Part shown: in pieces, positions 8,385 to 16,933 of the stretch
How positions within the stretch are numbered: the first letter of the stretch is position 1
Layout: every line of letters begins with the position of its first letter
From: DAOSWM01 sp035380045
GTDB lineage: Bacteria > Bacteroidota > Bacteroidia > Bacteroidales > Tenuifilaceae
Direction: 5' to 3'
Assembly: GCA_035380045.1 (NCBI GenBank)
Contig: DAOSWM010000024.1
Span: 1-40,377, forward strand
DNA: 40,377 nucleotides
The notes under the pieces: model-generated
The model's input: the letters and a program-made list of their open reading frames with translations, nothing else
Told to the model about the DNA's origin: nothing
The model's database searches: none
Position numbers and translations under genes: made by a program

Positions 8385-8753
8385 TTAATTCACACTTTTC
8401 CCAAAAGGAGTAAGCGCTAACCCGGCCAACTTAAAGTGCTGCTTCGCAAAGGGGATACCAATAATTGTAATTGCAAAAAGAACTCCGAAAACAAAGTGGC
8501 TGAGGGCAATCCAAAAACCTCCCAGCAAAATCCATATTATATTCATTAACGTGTATAGGCAACCATTGGATTGTGGTGTGTTCACAACCGTTGAACCGAA
8601 AGGCCAAATTGCCAGGGTGGAAAGTTTGAATATTTGTATGCCGAAAGGAATACCAATTATAGTTAGGCACATTAATACGCCCGCAACAATGTATTCAATA
8701 AACATTACGATGCCTCCAAATAGCAGCCAGATTATATTTCCTAAAATGCTCAT
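8385..8753 (-). CDS. yccF: YccF domain-containing inner membrane protein
   Basis: 122 residues. The sequence is an internal duplication typical of the YccF (DUF307) family: IIGIPFGIQIFKLSTLAIWPFG in the first half and IIGIPFAKQHFKLAGLALTPFG in the second. Each follows a hydrophobic helix containing IIWxLxGG. Three or four membrane segments are expected. Molecular function of the family is unknown. It lies 40 bases downstream of the large membrane protein gene on the same strand and has its own TAGTTTTG promoter box. Confidence 0.88.
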   Translation of the reverse strand: MSILGNIIWLLFGGIVMFIEYIVAGVLMCLTIIGIPFGIQIFKLSTLAIWPFGSTVVNTPQSNGCLYTLMNIIWILLGGFWIALSHFVFGVLFAITIIGIPFAKQHFKLAGLALTPFGKSVN

Positions 8754-8770
8754 AACAATTAATTTATCAT

Positions 8771-8778
8771 CAAAACTA
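8771..8778 (-). promoter_or_regulatory. Putative -7 promoter box of yccF
   Basis: On the minus strand TAGTTTTG, a perfect TAnnTTTG match, 17 bases upstream of the yccF ATG and just after the stop of the upstream gene. No convincing -33 TTG. Confidence 0.45.
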
Positions 8779-8793
8779 GTAAAATATTTCTTT

Positions 8794-11115
8794 TTACATG
8801 CGTTTAACCATAACCATTACAACTGGAATGCAAAACAAATAAAGCAAAGCGCTGATAAATAGCGCAGTTGAAAATCCCCACTCAACCGAAATAATTGTGG
8901 CCAGCGGTGCTGCCAAAACCGAGAAAAAACCATTTACTCCCCACGCAACGGGTATTTGCCGATGAAACTTCTCGGAAATTATTTTCATTCCCAAAGGAAA
9001 TGCCATTCCCATGAAAAAGGTGAGTGGAAAGATGAAGAGTAGAATTCCAAAAATTTTTGAACTTCGACTAAGGGACTCGAATATATCAAACCACATCATA
9101 AAAAAAATGGAAACAACTGATACAAGTAATGCAATTATACCCAGCGCGTATGCAATATATTTTGTTGGATTTATTTTTTGTGAAACGTAGCTGCCAATTG
9201 CTGAAAAGCAAAGCATCGAACTAATAATTAGAGCGCTTGCAAAAACGGGGTTACCTAAAATCAGAATCGATTTCTGGATTAGAGAAATTTCAATAAGCAT
9301 GTATCCAATTCCGAGAAATGCGAAGTATAGAGAAACTGAAAATGAACTTTTATAACCCCTTCTCCAAATAATCATTGGGAATAAAATTGCCAATACTGCT
9401 AAAGCAGAGCAAATTATTAACGAAACCCAAACAATAATATACCCCAATTCAAGGAAAGGAATGCCAGTTCCTAACCAGTTTTTATACTCCCTAAACCTTG
9501 AAACTTTCAAAAACTGTGAGAAAAACGGTTTGTTATCGGTTGGGGCTTCGATATTGAATGGGTAATCAATTTCGCTTATTTTATTTTCGCTTTTTAGAAT
9601 TCTTTCTGTAAAAAAAGTAAGTGTGGAATCGGTTAAAATGTTGGTTGGATTTTTTGCATTGGGGATAAACAAATCAAAACCATTTTTCGAACAAAAACTA
9701 TCTGCAACCTTAAAATCGGTTTCTTTAAAACCAGATGGTTTTACTAAAATGAGCATTAAATTCCAACTTCGAACAGCCAAAATTGTTTGCTCAATTTTTA
9801 CATTTTTCCCTTTTAACGTTTCTGAAACTAACGATATGATTTTCAGAGAAAATCTGGGTGGCGAATCGATATAGGTTGATAAAATGATAATACCTTCGCA
9901 AGTGAGTTTTTCCATGGCAGCTGCCAATCCGTTTACCGTAAAAAGGTACTCCTCGCTTATAGCAGAAATTCCTGAACTTCCTCCAAAAGTTCCTATTGTT
10001 GGGAACTGGATTATGTTCCACTTCTCTCCTGTTTTTGCAATGAATTCTCTCGGGTAACTACGTTCAATTTTAATTTCAGGATTTTCATTTGATGTTTGAA
10101 TCAAACTTGCAGCTACAGAATTTGGCTCAACTACAGTAACCTCATTTGCACAATTTTTATCAGCATTTTCAAAAAGGGATGTGCTATTTGGTTGTAGCAG
10201 CAAAACCTTGGTATTGCTAAGAAATTTATACGGAAGCGCGTAAATATTGCTGCTGTAGAAAGATGAATCGGTTGATTTTTTCTGAAGTACGAAGTAGTGA
10301 TCTCCATTCAGAAAGACCACATCGGAGGTTGGAATTTCGCCGAAATAGTTCAGGCTCACTCCCTGCGCCGGTCGTAAACTTTGCGATTTTACAACCTCTA
10401 TAACTCCCTGTCGGGTTGGGATTATTCTGGTAATCTTCGAATCGGGAATCAGCAAAGTTCTGGCAATGGGTTTATACTGCGATGTTCTAGGAAGTTGCGG
10501 TAAGTAGAATAAAATCAGAATAGAAATGGAAAGAAATGTAGTTGCCTTAGCATAATCAATTCGTGAATTGCAAACCAAAAACCCTGCAGCAATGCAGAAA
10601 ATTCCGAATATTGAAGCCAGCTGTAAGGGAAAAATCCATGATGATAGAACCACCAAAAGAATTCCTCCGAGCGCAGAGCCTGAAAGATTCCATGCGTAAA
10701 GAAGCGGTATTTTGCTGCTATAAACCGTGAAGTATAATCCGATTGCTAAAGCTCCAAAAAGAAACGGAAAAAACAGGATTAAACAATTTGCAATGAACTT
10801 TAGTAAATGCGTACTATCGCTGAAAATCAGAAAAGTATCAAAATGAATTAAGCTTGTGTTAATTAGTAAGGGCGAAATTGAAGTAGAAATTCCACAAAGC
10901 AGAAACAACCACAGAATTAACTGTTTACTGTTTCTTACAAAAAATTCAGTTTTTACAGCCAGTAGCACTCCCGATGAACCAAATCCCAGCATTGCAATGG
11001 AAACTGCCAGAAAAGCAAAATGGTGCCACTGGCTGTAGGATAAAAGGTTAATAATTGCAAGTTGAAAACCAATTAGCGAGGCAGAGATTAGAAATATTGA
11101 AATTTTATCTCTCAT
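8794..11115 (-). CDS. Polytopic membrane protein with degenerate spermidine-synthase/methyltransferase-like core
   Basis: 773 residues. An N-terminal block of about six or seven hydrophobic helices (about 1-210) and a C-terminal block of about six or seven (about 555-773) flank a soluble Rossmann-like region (about 215-540). This layout is that of membrane-fused spermidine-synthase-like proteins. In the core, the acidic post-I motif VTVVEPNS and the segment SGISAISEEYLFTVNGLAAAMEKLTCEGIIIL look family-like. The usual glycine motif I is replaced by VLLLQPNSTSLF, so cofactor binding may be lost. The start overlaps the stop of the upstream isoaspartate methyltransferase by 4 bases, which implies translational coupling. 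It may be a transporter or channel-like protein rather than an aminopropyltransferase (inference). Confidence 0.75.
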   Translation of the reverse strand: MRDKISIFLISASLIGFQLAIINLLSYSQWHHFAFLAVSIAMLGFGSSGVLLAVKTEFFVRNSKQLILWLFLLCGISTSISPLLINTSLIHFDTFLIFSDSTHLLKFIANCLILFFPFLFGALAIGLYFTVYSSKIPLLYAWNLSGSALGGILLVVLSSWIFPLQLASIFGIFCIAAGFLVCNSRIDYAKATTFLSISILILFYLPQLPRTSQYKPIARTLLIPDSKITRIIPTRQGVIEVVKSQSLRPAQGVSLNYFGEIPTSDVVFLNGDHYFVLQKKSTDSSFYSSNIYALPYKFLSNTKVLLLQPNSTSLFENADKNCANEVTVVEPNSVAASLIQTSNENPEIKIERSYPREFIAKTGEKWNIIQFPTIGTFGGSSGISAISEEYLFTVNGLAAAMEKLTCEGIIILSTYIDSPPRFSLKIISLVSETLKGKNVKIEQTILAVRSWNLMLILVKPSGFKETDFKVADSFCSKNGFDLFIPNAKNPTNILTDSTLTFFTERILKSENKISEIDYPFNIEAPTDNKPFFSQFLKVSRFREYKNWLGTGIPFLELGYIIVWVSLIICSALAVLAILFPMIIWRRGYKSSFSVSLYFAFLGIGYMLIEISLIQKSILILGNPVFASALIISSMLCFSAIGSYVSQKINPTKYIAYALGIIALLVSVVSIFFMMWFDIFESLSRSSKIFGILLFIFPLTFFMGMAFPLGMKIISEKFHRQIPVAWGVNGFFSVLAAPLATIISVEWGFSTALFISALLYLFCIPVVMVMVKRM

Positions 11116-11816
11116 GGTTTTGCCGAACGAGTAAATGGAACGAAGCGAACAGGAATTAAGCTACGGGTTTTAACTTTTCCGTTCTTCTTTTCCACCATCA
11201 TTAGCTGCTGAACCATAAACTGTGAGCCAACGGGAATAATCATTCGTCCTCCCTCCTTTAGCTGCTCAATTAATGGCGGAGGAATTGTTTCGGCGGCAGC
11301 AGTTACAATTATTATATCGAACGGCCCTTTACTCTCCCATCCAAAATAGCCATCGGCAATTTTTGCTTGGATATTATTGTAGCCAAGTTTCGTAATCAAC
11401 TTTTTGGCCGAGCGGCCAAGTTCCGGCACAATTTCGATTGTAAACACCGAATCGACAATTTGGGCCAGAATGGAAGCCTGGTAACCCGAACCGGTTCCAA
11501 TTTCAAGGGCGAGCATCTCCTTTTTTGGCTTTGCCAAATCGGTCATGTAGGCAACAATGAATGGCTGGGAAATGGTTTGTCCGTATCCAATAGAAAGCGG
11601 CCTATCGTCATAGGCAAAATCAACGTAGTTTGGAGGAACAAACATATGGCGGGGAACGGTTCGCATTGCCTCAAGCACATGGCTATTTGTAATTCCCCTG
11701 CCCGAAATCTGGTTTCGGACCATGCTGAGACGCTGAATAAGAAAATCATCGTCCTTCTGGGAAAATCCAAAAAGATAGCAAAATGAAAGGGTAGCAATGA
11801 TAATAATTCCCCTCAT
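11112..11816 (-). CDS. pcm: Protein-L-isoaspartate O-methyltransferase, apparently exported
   Basis: 234 residues from the ATG at 11816; the longer frame opens with a TTG at 11843. Repairs isoaspartyl residues by SAM-dependent carboxyl methylation. Seen: motif QTISQPFIVAYMTDL, SAM motif I LEIGTGSGYQASILAQI, and IIVTAAAETIPPPLIEQLKEGGRMIIPVG. N-terminal residues MRGIIIIATLSFCYLFGFSQ form a signal-peptide-like sequence with a possible cut after FSQ. This is unusual for a SAM-dependent enzyme but known from annotated Pcm homologues in Gram-negatives. The stop overlaps the start of the 773-residue membrane protein (ATGA), so the two are made together. Confidence 0.93.
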   Translation of the reverse strand: MRGIIIIATLSFCYLFGFSQKDDDFLIQRLSMVRNQISGRGITNSHVLEAMRTVPRHMFVPPNYVDFAYDDRPLSIGYGQTISQPFIVAYMTDLAKPKKEMLALEIGTGSGYQASILAQIVDSVFTIEIVPELGRSAKKLITKLGYNNIQAKIADGYFGWESKGPFDIIIVTAAAETIPPPLIEQLKEGGRMIIPVGSQFMVQQLMMVEKKNGKVKTRSLIPVRFVPFTRSAKP

Positions 11817-11908
11817 TACATTAGCAGATTTGTGGCAATACAATTTACAAAAATTGAGGGAAACTTCTCAAGTAAATCGTAAAATTCTAAGAAACAGGAA
11901 TAAATCTT

Positions 11909-12640
11909 TTACTTACTTAATCCTCTTTCTTGCAGTAAGTTTCGGAATGATTTCCGGAATGTTTCTCCAATTGGAATACTAACTTCAGCAATTTTTACAA
12001 AGGCCCTATCGATTACTTCAATCTTATCAATTGCTACTATGAAAGATTTATGGATTCGAACAAAATTATTTTCAGGTAGCAACTCTTCGATACAAGAGAA
12101 ACTTGTGTTTGTCATCACTTTCTTTGAAGGAGTGTGAATTCTCAGATAGTCCTTCATGCCTTCGATATAGAGAATCTCGCTAAAGTGAATTTTCTCGTAA
12201 CGGTTTCCAGATTTAATGAAGATAAAATCCTTTGATTGAGGTTCCTGCGCTGGCAAGGGAAATTTAGTTGCTGGCGAATTATGAACAAACTGATTGTAAA
12301 CTTTGTCAACTGATTTAAGAAATCTTGTAAATGCAATTGGTTTTAATAGATAATCGGAAACATCGAGCTCAAATCCCTTAATTGCATATTTATCGTAAGC
12401 AGAAGTAATTATAACTTTTGGTTTTACAGTTAACGATTCCAGAAGTTGAATACCGGTTAAACCATCCATCTGGATATCGAGAAAAATTAAATCCACAGTG
12501 TTTTCTTTCATAAAACTCAGCGCCGAAAGCGCGCTGTTGAATCGCCCAACAAACTCAAGGTATGAAATTTGACTTACGTAACCTTCAATTTTATCGAGCG
12601 CAAGTGGCTCATCATCAATTGCAATACACTTTATAATCAT
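11909..12640 (-). CDS. LytTR family response regulator
   Basis: 243 residues. Receiver domain (1-120) with the acidic pair DD (9-10) and phospho-acceptor Asp 55 in LIFLDIQMDGLTG, then a Ser/Thr-Lys region (TSAYDKYAIKGFELDVSDYLLKP). The C-terminal LytTR DNA-binding domain (about 140-240) contains ILYIEGMKDYLRIHT, FVRIHKSFIVAIDKIEVID and VSIPIGETFRKSF. Its start overlaps the stop of the kinase gene by 4 bases (ATGA), a standard coupled LytS/LytR-type pair. Likely targets are the divergent secreted-protein genes, judging from position and the inverted repeats in the shared promoter region (inference). Confidence 0.95.
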   Translation of the reverse strand: MIIKCIAIDDEPLALDKIEGYVSQISYLEFVGRFNSALSALSFMKENTVDLIFLDIQMDGLTGIQLLESLTVKPKVIITSAYDKYAIKGFELDVSDYLLKPIAFTRFLKSVDKVYNQFVHNSPATKFPLPAQEPQSKDFIFIKSGNRYEKIHFSEILYIEGMKDYLRIHTPSKKVMTNTSFSCIEELLPENNFVRIHKSFIVAIDKIEVIDRAFVKIAEVSIPIGETFRKSFRNLLQERGLSK

Positions 12641-13677
12641 ACACTCAAGGTTAGTGTTACATCATAAATATTATTATCCTGCGAAATGTTAAGCTGATAT
12701 TTTTTACTGTAAAGTAACTCAAGCCTTCGCTCAACATTCTTAAGTCCTATGCCACCTGTTGAATCGAGCGATCCAGTATTTTTATCCTTAATAGGATTTG
12801 AAACCTTAAATACGATAGGGTTAACATCTGCATTTAGCGAAATAAAAACCGGAATGCTATCGGAATTTTTTTCGGAATGTTTGAACGCATTCTCGATGAA
12901 AGGGATAAAAATCATTGGAGCAATTTGGTAACCATTTACTGAGCTGTATATTTCCAACCTAACATTTTCCGGATTGGTTAAACGTAACTTTTGCAAATCG
13001 ACATAGCTGCGGATATACTCAATTTCGTACTCCAGCGGTACAAAAGTTGAGTTGGATTCGTAGAGCATATACCGCATAATTTCGGAAAGTCGCATCAGCG
13101 AATCAGCCGCTCGCTCAGAATCCTTTTGAATTAATGTATGAATATTATTGAGCGTGTTGAACAGGAAATGTGGATTTATCTGGTTTCGTAGTAAAGCTAG
13201 CTCACTCGACTGGTTTTCAATTTCAAGCTCCATTCTCCGGTGTCGTTCCTCAATCCAGTACTTTAAAATTTTTATTGCCGAGGCAAGAATCACAACCGTG
13301 TAAACGCTCATGGTCATGTTAAAAAATCGTGGAGTAAACAGCGGATACTCACTTGGGTTGTACTGTGGATAAAAATGCGGATAAACGATATAGTGATTAA
13401 AAACTCTTTCTGCCGCTCCTGCTAAAAGTGCTGATATAATTAAAGTTACTATATATAAAAGATATTTTCTTTGAAGAAGAAATTTTGGAATCAGAAAGTA
13501 AATGGCAAAATAGGTAACTGAAATATCAATTGGTAAAGTATACATGCTTTGCAAAAAAACATCAATATACGTTCCGGAGTAAAGCCCGTAAATAATTGTA
13601 TAGAAAGAGATGAACGAAATCCAAAATAGAATATGTAAGGAAATTCTTTTTACACTCGGCCAGCTAAAAATTTTCAT
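12637..13677 (-). CDS. LytS-type sensor histidine kinase
   Basis: 346 residues. About four membrane helices lie in residues 10-145, with a short exposed loop rich in Tyr and Pro (about 97-118). A coiled linker (RHRRMELEIENQSSELALLRN) leads into the His_kinase box QINPHFLFNTLNNIHTLI (phospho-acceptor His 170), then a HATPase region with IPFIENAFKHS and GGIGLKNVERRLELLY. This is the His_kinase/HATPase class that pairs with LytTR regulators. There is no large sensor domain, so the signal is likely membrane-borne. The ATG at 13677 is preceded by a 17-base palindrome that may be an autoregulatory site. Confidence 0.95.
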   Translation of the reverse strand: MKIFSWPSVKRISLHILFWISFISFYTIIYGLYSGTYIDVFLQSMYTLPIDISVTYFAIYFLIPKFLLQRKYLLYIVTLIISALLAGAAERVFNHYIVYPHFYPQYNPSEYPLFTPRFFNMTMSVYTVVILASAIKILKYWIEERHRRMELEIENQSSELALLRNQINPHFLFNTLNNIHTLIQKDSERAADSLMRLSEIMRYMLYESNSTFVPLEYEIEYIRSYVDLQKLRLTNPENVRLEIYSSVNGYQIAPMIFIPFIENAFKHSEKNSDSIPVFISLNADVNPIVFKVSNPIKDKNTGSLDSTGGIGLKNVERRLELLYSKKYQLNISQDNNIYDVTLTLSV

Positions 13678-13696
13678 TGTATTGTGGTATTATCAA

Positions 13697-13713
13697 CTTA
13701 CTAAGTTAGTAAG
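13697..13713. promoter_or_regulatory. 17-bp palindrome upstream of the LytS-type kinase gene
   Basis: CTTACTAAGTTAGTAAG is a perfect palindrome (8-base arms around a central G), 19 bases upstream of the kinase ATG. It sits inside a wider inverted pair TGTGGT (13683-13688) / ACCACA (13720-13725). It could be an operator or a leader hairpin. Confidence 0.55.
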
Positions 13714-13790
13714 ATTAAAACCACATTCTACAAAGTTTACTGTAAAATCTCCAAATCCACCTCTTCTATCTATCAAACCTTCTATTCAAT

Positions 13791-13850
13791 ATACAAACAC
13801 TGTTTTCTGAGATTTTCCAATGAAAGTATAATATAAAGCGGTGTTTGTAT
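13791..13850. promoter_or_regulatory. Inverted repeat ATACAAACAC-N40-GTGTTTGTAT
   Basis: Perfect 10-base arms at 13791-13800 and 13841-13850. The right arm ends 7 bases before the -33 TTTG of the putative hydrolase promoter, where an activator site would be expected. GTTTGTAT is loosely similar to known LytTR half-sites such as that of AlgR (inference). Confidence 0.5.
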
Positions 13851-13857
13851 AATATTT

Positions 13858-13888
13858 TTTGAAACCAATAATGCGTGGTTCAACTTTG
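13858..13888 (+). promoter_or_regulatory. Putative promoter of the secreted hydrolase gene
   Basis: TTTG (13858-13861), 19-base spacer, CAACTTTG (13881-13888). The -7 box differs from TAnnTTTG in one base, which fits a promoter that needs an activator. The start would be near 13895, 19 bases before the ATG at 13914. Confidence 0.5.
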
Positions 13889-13913
13889 TATTCAAATGAT
13901 TAAAATTTTAAAA

Positions 13914-15428
13914 ATGAAAAAGATAATTACCATACTCGCATTAACAGGAATTTCTTCCATCCTTTTTGCCCAAGGCAAAATATTCGGTTACATGGAACCA
14001 GGCGAATACAAAGTCGGACTGCAAATTGTAAAAACCTACGACAACGGAAGGACATTCGGACCTCAATCGGCTGATGATGAAGAATGGAGGAATAATGCAC
14101 GACCAATGCAAATTCTGGTATGGTATCCGGCAACCGGAGAGGGAAACCCACTCAGCTACCAAGATTATATTCTCACAGGATTTTCGGAGGTTGATTTCAC
14201 GCCACTTTCCGATGAAATGAAAGAAAGGTTTATTGGAATGCACAAGAACGCCTTCATTCGTAATGGAGCCGATTCTGCCAGAATAGCTTCAATGCTAAAC
14301 CGAAAAAGTTTTGCTGTTCCCAATTTAAAAGCAACCGAAGGAAACTTCCCATTAGTAGTTTACTCACCCGGAGGAAACGAACGTTGCTACGAGAACTTTA
14401 TTCTTGCGGAATATCTTGCCAGTCATGGTTATATTGTTGCATCAATTGCGCTTACGGGCGATGATTCACAGCTGATGAAATTTGAACCAGCGGAGTATGA
14501 GAATTCGGTAGATGACATTTTATTCGTGATTTCGTTTATGCAAAACTTTCCAAACGTTAACCGGAGCAGAATGGGTTTGGTTGGTTTTTGCTGGGGAAGT
14601 ATGGTAAACGTTATGGTAGCAAACCGAAATGCGAATGTTGATGTTCTGGTTGATCTTTTTGGTGCAAACAACGACAAAGCAACCCGCGAAAAGATTGAGA
14701 CATACAGATACAGTAGATTAAAAAACCCCACTCTTGCTTACATGCAGCTTGCCGGATCGCCTGAGGAAAGAGATAACTATTTCCTTGAAAATTACCTGTA
14801 TGGTGGTTGCTTTCAAGTTAGGTACGAAAATATCTCACATAATGCATTCACCTCAAACTACGTTTCGAGATACCATTACTACAAGGACAAACTTCCCGGA
14901 AATCATACTGAACAGTACACCGACACCATCGATAATTGCTATAAAAATACATGTAAATACACTTTGGGAATGCTGAATGCTTACCTTAAAAAAGATGAGA
15001 AAGCTAAGCAAAATCTTATGAAAATGATGAACTCTGAAATGAATGGTGAAAAGCATTTAGTGCAAAATGCAATGCCTCTTCCACTAAACTCTGCAGAGTT
15101 TATGAAAGTTGTAAAAGAACAAGGAGTTAACGAAGCAATTCGAATTTACAATGAAGTAAGAAGCAAGGATAAAAGTTGGAGACTCTTTCAGGAAAATGCA
15201 ATGATAAACTATGGCTACACACTAATTGCACAAAAAAATATCGACGATGCAATTGAGCTTTTCAGTTTGGTTCTTAACGATTTTCCTGATTCATGGAACG
15301 TTTATGATAGCCTCGGTGAAGCGTGGTTCATGAAAGGTGACAAAGAGAAAGCAAGAAAATACCTTGAAAAATCTGTTGAACTGCTTCCTGCAAATTCACA
15401 CGCAAAAGAAATACTTCACAAACTATAA
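13914..15428 (+). CDS. Secreted alpha/beta hydrolase with Cys nucleophile and C-terminal TPRs
   Basis: 504 residues from the ATG at 13914; an upstream GTG (13875) would add 13 residues ahead of the signal peptide and is rejected. Signal peptide MKKIITILALTGISSILFAQ. The hydrolase domain (about 20-350) has a YSPGGNERCYENFILAEYLA oxyanion-type segment and the nucleophile elbow GFCWGS. Cys sits where most relatives have Ser, as in dienelactone hydrolase. A likely catalytic His lies in ISHNAF. The C-terminal part (about 420-504) has two TPR-like repeats (NYGYTLIAQKNIDDAIELF; YDSLGEAWFMKGDKEKARKY). Substrate unknown; the platelet-activating-factor-acetylhydrolase-like or dienelactone-hydrolase-like class is likely. 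First gene of a four-gene secreted cluster facing the LytSR pair. Confidence 0.82.
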   Translation: MKKIITILALTGISSILFAQGKIFGYMEPGEYKVGLQIVKTYDNGRTFGPQSADDEEWRNNARPMQILVWYPATGEGNPLSYQDYILTGFSEVDFTPLSDEMKERFIGMHKNAFIRNGADSARIASMLNRKSFAVPNLKATEGNFPLVVYSPGGNERCYENFILAEYLASHGYIVASIALTGDDSQLMKFEPAEYENSVDDILFVISFMQNFPNVNRSRMGLVGFCWGSMVNVMVANRNANVDVLVDLFGANNDKATREKIETYRYSRLKNPTLAYMQLAGSPEERDNYFLENYLYGGCFQVRYENISHNAFTSNYVSRYHYYKDKLPGNHTEQYTDTIDNCYKNTCKYTLGMLNAYLKKDEKAKQNLMKMMNSEMNGEKHLVQNAMPLPLNSAEFMKVVKEQGVNEAIRIYNEVRSKDKSWRLFQENAMINYGYTLIAQKNIDDAIELFSLVLNDFPDSWNVYDSLGEAWFMKGDKEKARKYLEKSVELLPANSHAKEILHKL

Positions 15429-15458
15429 TTAACATCTAATCATTAAAAAAACAAAACA

Positions 15459-16889
15459 ATGAAAACATTAGTATTACTAATTACAACTCTATCTCTTCAG
15501 TTGAGCGTAATTTTTGCACAATCTGCATTAAGTTTTGATGAACACTCCATCGATGAGAATTTTACCGGTGCTTCGGTAATTTGTGTAAATGATGTAAACA
15601 ACGATGGATTAAAGGATCTTATAATAGGATCAGAAGCTACCAGTGCAACATCCCTAAGCATTGGAATTTGGTGGCTAAGAAACAATGGTGATAATACATG
15701 GACAAGATTTGAAGTTGATGAAAACTTTAATAACGTCATGTCAATTGAACTGGTTGATATCAATAATGATGGTAATATTGACATTCTGGCTTCAGGTTGG
15801 AGCGCTCATGAAATTGCATACTGGTTAAACAGTGGTGAGGCAATTCCAACCTGGACCAAGCGCTCGGTTAAAACCGATTATTACTACGCACACGATGCTC
15901 ATGCAGCTTATATAAACAAAGATAGCCTTGTTGATATTGTTGGACTATCAGCGTACTATGGAACAGTAAATATTTGGTATCAGCAAGCAAATGGAACTTT
16001 TACCGAACAAGAAGTTGATAACACTTTAGCAGGCGACAGAGGATTATCAATTGCTGATTACGACAATGATGGCAACCTTGATATTGCTGTTGTAGCCGCT
16101 TCTGTTAAGCAGCTAGCAATTTTCTATGCCAGCAACACAAATCCAATAGTTTGGACAAAACAGATTGTAACATCAGATATTGACGGAGCACATGAGGTGG
16201 TTAGCTTAGATTTTGATGATGATGGGGATATCGATCTACTAACTTCAGCATACTCAGCCAACACAATTGATATTTGGGAAAATAACGGTGAAAATCCGGT
16301 AAGTTGGACAAGAGTTAATGTTGGCACTCACACTGGAGTAAACAGAGCCTTAGCAGCTGATTTCGATAATGATGGCGATTTTGATATTGTTGCCACAGGA
16401 AAATACCCTACCTCAAAATTATCGATTTGGGAAAACGAAGGAAATAATACAAAGAATTTTACTGAAATAGTAATAAACAATCAACTTGAGGCTTTTTGGG
16501 CTTTAGCAGTAGATGATTTTGATAACGATGGAGATATTGATTTCTTTTCAGGAGCATCTGTAAGTGGAGTTGTAAGATGGTGGGAAAACACCTATACACC
16601 AACAGGAATTTTTGGAAACTATAATAATGAAAACAAACTTTTTAAGCTATATCCAAATCCTGCAATAAATCAAATAACATTAGATTTTGAACTAAAAAAT
16701 CCTGAAAAAATTGAATTTACTGTTTACAATATTGTAGGAGCAAAAGTTGATGTTCTTATTTCCGAAGAATCAATCTCAGGATTTTACACAAGAAATGTTA
16801 GCGTCAGCCATTTAAATCCCGGAACTTATATCTGCAAGTTGTCAATTGGTGAAGAACAGTATTCAGAAAAACTTATAATTACTAAATAA
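15459..16889 (+). CDS. Secreted VCBS/FG-GAP repeat protein with T9SS sorting tail
   Basis: 476 residues. The signal peptide ends near IFAQS. At least seven FG-GAP/VCBS units of the form D-x-[DN]-x-D-G-x-x-D-[IL] follow (for example DVNNDGLKDLIIG, DYDNDGNLDIAVV, DFDDDGDIDLLTS, DFDNDGDIDFFSG). They are expected to build a calcium-binding beta propeller. The C-terminus (about 392-476) is a type A T9SS sorting domain: KLYPNPAINQITLDFEL to NPGTYICKLSIGEEQYSEKLIITK. It should therefore cross the outer membrane by the Por system and be anchored or released at the surface. It starts 30 bases after the hydrolase and ends 44 bases before the ATG of the next gene. Confidence 0.93.
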   Translation: MKTLVLLITTLSLQLSVIFAQSALSFDEHSIDENFTGASVICVNDVNNDGLKDLIIGSEATSATSLSIGIWWLRNNGDNTWTRFEVDENFNNVMSIELVDINNDGNIDILASGWSAHEIAYWLNSGEAIPTWTKRSVKTDYYYAHDAHAAYINKDSLVDIVGLSAYYGTVNIWYQQANGTFTEQEVDNTLAGDRGLSIADYDNDGNLDIAVVAASVKQLAIFYASNTNPIVWTKQIVTSDIDGAHEVVSLDFDDDGDIDLLTSAYSANTIDIWENNGENPVSWTRVNVGTHTGVNRALAADFDNDGDFDIVATGKYPTSKLSIWENEGNNTKNFTEIVINNQLEAFWALAVDDFDNDGDIDFFSGASVSGVVRWWENTYTPTGIFGNYNNENKLFKLYPNPAINQITLDFELKNPEKIEFTVYNIVGAKVDVLISEESISGFYTRNVSVSHLNPGTYICKLSIGEEQYSEKLIITK

Positions 16890-16933
16890 ATAAATTAGCT
16901 GCAATGCTTAACTCTACTTTTTCATTTATAAAG

